Origin: Deltaproteobacteria bacterium
GTDB taxonomy: Bacteria > Desulfobacterota > Desulfobacteria > Desulfobacterales > ETH-SRB1
Length of the DNA: 10,964 bases
Direction of reading: 5' to 3'
Assembly (NCBI GenBank): GCA_030262795.1
Contig: JAJSZO010000077.1
Span: forward strand, 1-10,964
Shown here piece after piece: positions 7,273 through 10,964 of the stretch. The notes under the pieces are model-generated. The model had not been told where the DNA came from. It saw only the letters and a program-made list of their open reading frames with translations, and ran no database searches. The position numbers and the translations under genes are program-made. How positions within the stretch are numbered: the stretch's first letter is position 1; each line of letters opens with the position of its first letter.

Positions 7273-7790
7273 ACACCACCTCTCAATTGGGAATAGGTTG
7301 CAAAAACGTTATACAGCTTCGTAGCCTTGAAAGCTTGCATAATTCGGGTCTTTTGCACCCAGGCGAGTACATATTCCCGGTATTGCATGATTATTTTATT
7401 TGCAATAAAGTAAAGGGGGGCAAAGAGAACCAGGGAGAACAAAAAACTCCCCATCACGATAGAGTTGTTGAACTTTGCGAGCCGCAATAGTGTCATGTTG
7501 TAAAAAGCTGTCCAAAGGCCTTCTAACCCACTGCTGGTCAGTACTGCCAGACCGATCAAATGAAAGATCGGATCAAGGAGGTAGGCAACGCCGGAGAACA
7601 AAATCAGGCCAAGGATAAAGGTGGAAAGATTCACTCTCAGGACAAGCACCAACAGGAAAACCAGTAAGTTGTGGAGGCTGAAGACTGGTGTGAATCCAAC
7701 AATCATGGAGAAACAAAGTGCAAGACTAATCTGTCCTGGCTCGGTTTCGGAATTTAGTGTTTTTAGTAAGCTAACAATTGCTCTTAGCAT
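7269..7790 (-). CDS. Small multi-pass membrane protein, TIGR03546/DUF2062-like
   Basis: This 173-residue inner-membrane protein has hydrophobic segments at about 21-50, 54-84 and 109-131. The motif GFTPVFSLHNLL followed by a hydrophobic run resembles the G-x-x-P-x-x-x-x-H pattern of DUF2062 proteins. It matches the small partner (TIGR03546) of the TIGR03545 family. The start is placed at the ATG at 7790 (MLRAIVSLLK), with GGAG 8 nt upstream. The frame continues upstream to a GTG at 7964, but those 58 extra codons lie mostly inside the palindromic element and carry no family similarity. The 4-nt overlap with the AsmA-like gene implies coupled translation and probably a complex. The biochemical role is unknown. 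Confidence 0.8.
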   Translation of the reverse strand: MLRAIVSLLKTLNSETEPGQISLALCFSMIVGFTPVFSLHNLLVFLLVLVLRVNLSTFILGLILFSGVAYLLDPIFHLIGLAVLTSSGLEGLWTAFYNMTLLRLAKFNNSIVMGSFLFSLVLFAPLYFIANKIIMQYREYVLAWVQKTRIMQAFKATKLYNVFATYSQLRGGV

Positions 7791-8008
7791 AATACACACT
7801 CCAAGATATGATCTTTGTATGTAGTGCCCGAACGAAAACCAGAAAATTTTTTCAAGTTCAAGGAAGGCACAAATTTTAACCGCAGAAATACATGAAGTAT
7901 TTTGAGGATTAAAATTTAAGCCTGACGCAGAAATTGGGAAAATCAGCAGTTTTCGTTCAGGCACAAACTATCTGCCCATTTATCAATGCAAACCATGTCT
8001 CATTGATG
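7791..8008. other. Intergenic region between the OmpA gene and the membrane pair
   Basis: Most of this 218-bp gap is the palindromic element at 7824-7964. Directly after the OmpA-gene stop, ATCAATG (7982-7988) and CATTGAT (8001-8007) form a 7-bp inverted repeat with a 12-nt loop. No T-tract follows on the minus strand, so this is at best a weak termination or 3'-end stabilising structure. The Shine-Dalgarno sequence of the downstream gene lies at about 7799-7804. No clear promoter was seen. Confidence 0.5.
7824..7964. repeat. Nested palindromic element, MITE/REP-like, about 141 bp
   Basis: The terminal arms GTGCCCGAACGAAAAC (7824-7839) and GTTTTCGTTCAGGCAC (7949-7964) are inverted repeats with 15 of 16 matches; the mismatch becomes a G-U pair in a minus-strand transcript. 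A second stem inside pairs AGGC (7865-7868) with GCCT (7920-7923), AAATTTTAA (7871-7879) with TTAAAATTT (7909-7917) and AAATAC (7886-7891) with GTATTT (7897-7902) around an ATGAA loop. There is no transposase inside. The symmetry, size and intergenic location fit a non-autonomous mobile element or a structured repeat. Copy number and target-site duplication cannot be judged from one copy. Confidence 0.75.
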
Positions 8009-9259
8009 TTACCGATGTATCGGCGTCAATTGTACTCGCCGGTTTCGTGCACGCCCCTCAGCAGTATCGTTGGAAGCAATGGGTTTCGAAAATCCGTAGC
8101 CTGCAAAAGAAAGACGTTCCGCCCCAATACCCTTCTGAAGAACATATTCCATGACCGCTTGTGCCCGATTCTCGGAAAGTTTTTGATTGTATGACTTTCG
8201 ACCTGTGTTGTCGGTATGACCTTCAATGACAACCCGTACATTCGGGTTCTGTTTCAATACTTCTGCAACACGATCCAAAGCCGGAAAAGATTCGGGGCGA
8301 ATGTCTTGTTTGTTCGTGTCAAAACGAACTTGTTCCAGCACCCAGCAACCATTTTCATTTACCTTTGCGCCCCGAGGGGTACCGAGACACTGATCAAGAT
8401 GATCGTACACCCCATCACCATCGGAATCCAAGGGACAACCACTGGTATCAACGGCAACGCCTCTTGGCGTACCCGGGCATTGGTCAAGATCATCCGTAAC
8501 ACCATCACCATCACCGTCCGTGTCGAGAGGACAGCCATGATTGTTCACTGTCACACCCTTGGGCGTATGGGGACATTGATCCAGATGATCGTACACCCCA
8601 TCGCCATCGGAATCCGGGGAACAACCCTTGGCATCAACCTGAACACCCTTTGGTGTGCCGGGGCATTGGTCTTGATGATCAGGTACTCCATCGCCGTCGC
8701 TATCTACAGGTGGTGGGGCTTTCTTTTCTGTTTTTGCGAGGAAGGTGAGCATTAGTGTATAGGCCAGGTTGTTTTGCCTTTTGTCAAAGGGAATCAGGTG
8801 ACGCACATCACCTCTTAAAACCAAACGCTCCGTGAGAAAATATTTCAGTCCACCGCCGTAGTTGACCAGAAAGTCCGTGTCGTTTCCACCGCTATCCGGA
8901 TTAAGGGTAATACCGCCAATGCCTGCAGCGAGGTAGGGAACCAGTCTTTTTTCAGGCATGAAATGGTAGAGTCCATCCAACCTATAAAGAAAACCGTTTA
9001 CATCTCCGCCACCGGAATCAGACTCACTGTTAATGTAGTGAAACGCTGCTTCAGCTCCGAGAATTTTATCGAAGCTATATCCCCCTGTCAATCCAAAGGT
9101 GGGCCCATTATCCAAATTCTGGTTTCCCTCAAATACATACCCCCCGATGGAAGGGGAAAAGTTGAACGAGCCCGGTGTCATTTCCGCCCATGAATTGAAA
9201 GTAAAAAACAAAAAAATAATCGCTATGCTAAAAAAGATCGGTCTCTTGAAATAGATCAT
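8009..9259 (-). CDS. OmpA-family outer-membrane protein with TSP3 repeats
   Basis: This 416-residue envelope protein has a signal peptide at 1-25 (cleavage after NSWA) and a beta-barrel of about 26-178 resembling OmpA-like barrels (alternating aromatic strands such as FGLTGGYSFD and LVNYGGGLKYFL). A PPP linker leads to four thrombospondin type 3 repeats at about 186-305, each reading DSDGDGVxDxxDQCP followed by GTPxG and a GC pair; these are expected to bind calcium. The OmpA C-terminal domain (about 310-416) has the peptidoglycan-binding residues D350 (EGHTDN) and R365 (LSENRA), spaced 15 apart as in OmpA. It should tether the outer membrane to the cell wall. Repeat 3 has an extra GD, and repeat 4 has CL where the others have CP. 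The ATG at 9259 follows GGAGGAG by 7 nt. The protein may be the major structural porin; transport is uncertain. Confidence 0.93.
   Translation of the reverse strand: MIYFKRPIFFSIAIIFLFFTFNSWAEMTPGSFNFSPSIGGYVFEGNQNLDNGPTFGLTGGYSFDKILGAEAAFHYINSESDSGGGDVNGFLYRLDGLYHFMPEKRLVPYLAAGIGGITLNPDSGGNDTDFLVNYGGGLKYFLTERLVLRGDVRHLIPFDKRQNNLAYTLMLTFLAKTEKKAPPPVDSDGDGVPDHQDQCPGTPKGVQVDAKGCSPDSDGDGVYDHLDQCPHTPKGVTVNNHGCPLDTDGDGDGVTDDLDQCPGTPRGVAVDTSGCPLDSDGDGVYDHLDQCLGTPRGAKVNENGCWVLEQVRFDTNKQDIRPESFPALDRVAEVLKQNPNVRVVIEGHTDNTGRKSYNQKLSENRAQAVMEYVLQKGIGAERLSFAGYGFSKPIASNDTAEGRARNRRVQLTPIHR
8345..8704 (-). repeat. Four thrombospondin type 3 repeats (coding)
   Basis: Four units of about 30 codons are visible within the OmpA-family gene: 186-213, 216-243, 246-275 and 278-305. 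Each has the calcium-ligand pattern DxDGDGVxD and two cysteines about 14 residues apart. Repeats 2 and 4 share long identical stretches at DNA level (for example around 8400-8425 and 8580-8613), which suggests duplication or gene conversion within the array. Confidence 0.85.
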
Positions 9260-9343
9260 CAGTATTCTCCTCCTGTTTTCCTGCGGATTGATGTTTGAAA
9301 AATTCCCTAAGATTTTTATTCATAAAAATACCTACTTTTGCGC

Positions 9344-9371
9344 ATAATAGTATTTCATCACTCGTCGCCAA
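9344..9371 (-). promoter_or_regulatory. Possible sigma-70 promoter of the OmpA-family gene
   Basis: The minus strand has TTGGCG (9371-9366) and TATTAT (9349-9344) separated by 16 nt. The matches to consensus are 4/6 and 5/6. It would give a leader of roughly 75-80 nt and partly overlaps the end of the catalase-like remnant. AT-rich DNA makes chance matches common, so this is weak. Confidence 0.25.
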
Positions 9372-9500
9372 AAGCACCACAGTCGGTAGCCTTTACTCTT
9401 TCCTCCTGTGACATGGCAGATAAACGCTCCACTTCCTTCATGTCCAGCCCAAGTCCTTCAGACACCCGGCGCCCGTAATCCGAATCGGCCAAGGTAAAAA
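9358..9500 (-). pseudogene. Catalase C-terminal remnant
   Basis: The minus-strand frame reads ADSDYGRRVSEGLGLDMKEV and then MSQEERVKAT before its stop at 9358. This matches the extreme C-terminus of monofunctional haem catalases (typically DPDYGRRVAEGLGL followed by a short acidic helix). Nothing upstream in any frame resembles the catalytic domain, which should be several hundred residues long. At about 9500 the similarity stops and unrelated sequence begins. The remnant is therefore about 45 codons of a gene whose 5' part was deleted. The assignment rests on memory of the family C-terminus, not on a search. Confidence 0.6.
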
Positions 9501-9544
9501 ATGGGCCCGTGAGTTGTTTATTCAGGTGGCAACCGAGTGGCTCC

Positions 9545-9688
9545 GTAGAAGCCCCACCGTTTGCGGGCTTGATCGAAGACCTCGCCAAGAGGATGGAATT
9601 CGAACGAGGCCTGTCTTTGTTTACAATACGCAACTATTGTTGGTATGTCAAAAAGTTTCTGCATTGGTGTAATGTGGAAGGCTATCAG
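9545..9688 (+). pseudogene. Integrase N-terminal fragment (tyrosine recombinase core-binding domain)
   Basis: The plus-strand frame encodes FAGLIEDLAKRMEFERGLS followed by LFTIRNYCWYVKKFLHWC. This is the typical first half of the SAM-like core-binding domain of XerC/D-type tyrosine recombinases (a short helix, then the 'ERGLSxxTIRNYxxxVxxFLxW' pattern). The frame runs from a GTG at 9509, but similarity begins at about 9545. It ends at about 9688, where the 3' end of the MFS gene begins on the other strand, so the catalytic domain with R, H and Y is absent. It is a fragment left by an insertion and deletion event. Confidence 0.6.
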
Positions 9689-10926
9689 GAAGCTTTAGCT
9701 TGTTTGCTTTTCGGTAACATTAGAATAAAGGGAATGCCCAGTAGACCCAGTGCAGCGCTGATTAGATAGGTAGCGTGCAGTCCAATGAGGTCGCCGATTA
9801 AACCCACTATGGCGACAATTACCGATCTGGCCATGAAAGAGATCATCATAAAAAACCCGTTTGCAGCGGAAGGGCTGTTCCTGGCGTGTTCCTGAACAAG
9901 AGCCAGCATAACTGGCGTTGATGAAAGGATGGTGAATCCTGAAAAAAGCAGCGCAAGATAACGTAACCATTCGCCACTCCAGACAAACAGCAGTAAGCTG
10001 AGCGGGGCGCTCAGCAAGGCAGCAAGTAGAATCTGACGTCGGCCCAGGCGGTCACTAAGATGGCCTGCCGCAAGAATCCCTATTATGCCTCCGCCTTCAA
10101 AGATTGTTAGGCCGACGCCTGCAAGCCAGAGATTTCCGGTTTCTATTTTAATGAATGTGGGCAGAAAAAAGGTCATTGATGCATGCATGAATCCTCTGGC
10201 AACCACTATCGCTGTCAGCGGCAGCAAAATAAAGTGCATTTCATGCCAGGTCTCCATGACCGATACATGGCGGCGCTTATCCACATTTACAGGCATATCT
10301 CGAAATTTAAAGTACAGCCAGTATGATGCGATCAAACCAAAAACCATTATTGGATAGAATCCTTCAAGACCCATCAGAGAGACCGCTCCCACGGCTGCCA
10401 GCGGACCTATGGTTCTTGCCAGCTCACCGCCTGTCATGTAGAAACTCATTCCCAGCCCTTTTTTTGTGCCGGAAAGGCGTGAGATCATAGCCGGCGACGG
10501 TACATGAAAAACAGCGACGCTGATACCTGTTATAAAAAGCAGCAGCAGCAGAACTCCATAACTTGGGGCCAGCCCGATCAGGCTCATGGGTACAGCGGTC
10601 ATTGCAGGTGCCAGAATAATAAAAAAACGTACGCTTATACGGTCGGCCAAAGTTCCGATATAGGGATTCAGAAGCGATGGAATTTGAGCTGCCGAAGCAA
10701 GAAGGCCTGCTTGTGAAAGAGACATGGAAAGCTTTTCGATAAAAAGAGGCAGCAGGGGAGCAAGAAAACTGGAATAAATGTCATGGACGAAATGGCAGAT
10801 GGAAAGTGCCAGAATCTTTCCGGTCTGAAATTCGCCGGATGAATGGGGTGAATGGGGTAAATTTGTTTCTGACTCTTTTTTAGTATCTCGACGGTCCAAA
10901 GTTTTCATATTTAAAATTAGTAGCAT
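9685..10926 (-). CDS. MFS transporter, Fsr (fosmidomycin-resistance)-like
   Basis: This 413-residue inner-membrane transporter has about 12 hydrophobic segments between residues 38 and 404. MFS motif A-like loops are seen at GTLADRISVR (91-100) and GHLSDRLGRR (288-297), equivalent positions in the two halves. HFVHDIYSSFLAPLLPLF near the start, VFHVPSPAMISRLSG and SFYMTGGELARTIGPL resemble the Fsr-like group of drug efflux proteins, but the substrate cannot be predicted. The N-terminal 35 residues are hydrophilic and hold a tandem 9-bp repeat (GAATGGGGT twice on the plus strand, encoding PHSPHS). No strong Shine-Dalgarno sequence supports the ATG at 10926; an in-frame ATG at 10908 is an alternative. 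The gene ends exactly where the integrase fragment ends on the other strand, so the last codon and stop may come from foreign sequence. Confidence 0.88.
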   Translation of the reverse strand: MLLILNMKTLDRRDTKKESETNLPHSPHSSGEFQTGKILALSICHFVHDIYSSFLAPLLPLFIEKLSMSLSQAGLLASAAQIPSLLNPYIGTLADRISVRFFIILAPAMTAVPMSLIGLAPSYGVLLLLLFITGISVAVFHVPSPAMISRLSGTKKGLGMSFYMTGGELARTIGPLAAVGAVSLMGLEGFYPIMVFGLIASYWLYFKFRDMPVNVDKRRHVSVMETWHEMHFILLPLTAIVVARGFMHASMTFFLPTFIKIETGNLWLAGVGLTIFEGGGIIGILAAGHLSDRLGRRQILLAALLSAPLSLLLFVWSGEWLRYLALLFSGFTILSSTPVMLALVQEHARNSPSAANGFFMMISFMARSVIVAIVGLIGDLIGLHATYLISAALGLLGIPFILMLPKSKQAKAS

Positions 10927-10964
10927 TTAAAAAAATCTTCAGACAAATATATAATTATTAGCTA

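Noticed and set aside
7791..7964. N-terminal extension of 58 residues on the TIGR03546-like gene, from a GTG at 7964
   Set aside because: It is encoded largely by the palindromic element, begins exactly at its terminal arm and resembles nothing in the family. The ATG at 7790 has a good ribosome binding site.
7982..8007. Intrinsic terminator after the OmpA gene
   Set aside because: The 7-bp stem has a 12-nt loop, is AT-rich and is not followed by a T-tract on the minus strand.
8216..8755. Plus-strand frame of 179 codons opposite the TSP3 region
   Set aside because: Its periodic sequence only mirrors the TSP3 repeats on the other strand.
8009..9259. Functional counterpart of YfiB for the YfiR-like protein
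   Set aside because: YfiB is a lipoprotein with an OmpA domain. This protein has a barrel and TSP3 repeats, no lipobox, and lies over 4 kb away from the YfiR operon with other genes between.

Overview
The window looks like a chromosomal segment from a Gram-negative, outer-membrane bacterium. It holds a TonB-dependent receptor, an OmpA-family porin and a YfiR-type periplasmic protein. The style of the genes and of the intergenic palindromes suggests a deltaproteobacterium (Desulfobacterota-like), but no marker gene fixes the taxonomy and this is inference. All intact genes lie on the minus strand, so they are described from right to left.

Right end (10926 to 9685): an MFS transporter resembling the fosmidomycin-resistance (Fsr) group. 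Between it and the next gene (about 9690 to 9358) is a scar made of two broken genes: an integrase N-terminal fragment on the plus strand and the C-terminal tail of a catalase-like gene on the minus strand. Next comes an OmpA-family protein (9259 to 8009) with a signal peptide, a beta-barrel, four thrombospondin type 3 (TSP3) calcium-binding repeats and a peptidoglycan-binding OmpA domain. The gap after it (8008 to 7791) is largely filled by a nested palindrome of about 141 bp (7824-7964) that looks like a non-autonomous repeat element.

Middle (7790 to about 4077): two genes joined by an ATGA overlap, a small membrane protein (TIGR03546/DUF2062-like) and a large single-pass AsmA-like protein with a coiled coil (TIGR03545-like). 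A patatin/cPLA2-like lipase follows after about 115 bp. OmpA protein, AsmA-like protein, small membrane partner and phospholipase together form a plausible but unproven envelope or lipid-handling neighbourhood. A second palindrome (3980-4018) lies between the lipase and the next operon.

Left end (3917 to 1): a tightly coupled operon of a YfiR/DUF4154 periplasmic protein, a 975-residue hybrid histidine kinase (CHASE8-like sensor, HAMP, HisKA, HATPase, two receivers, HPt) and a TonB-dependent receptor cut by the window edge. Start and stop codons overlap at both junctions. By analogy with the YfiR-YfiN system, the periplasmic protein may gate the CHASE8-like sensor, but here the output is a phosphorelay rather than a diguanylate cyclase. 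The second receiver of this kinase is interrupted by an insertion of about 40 residues encoded by 7-bp repeats in two opposed arrays, one of the most unusual local features in the window.
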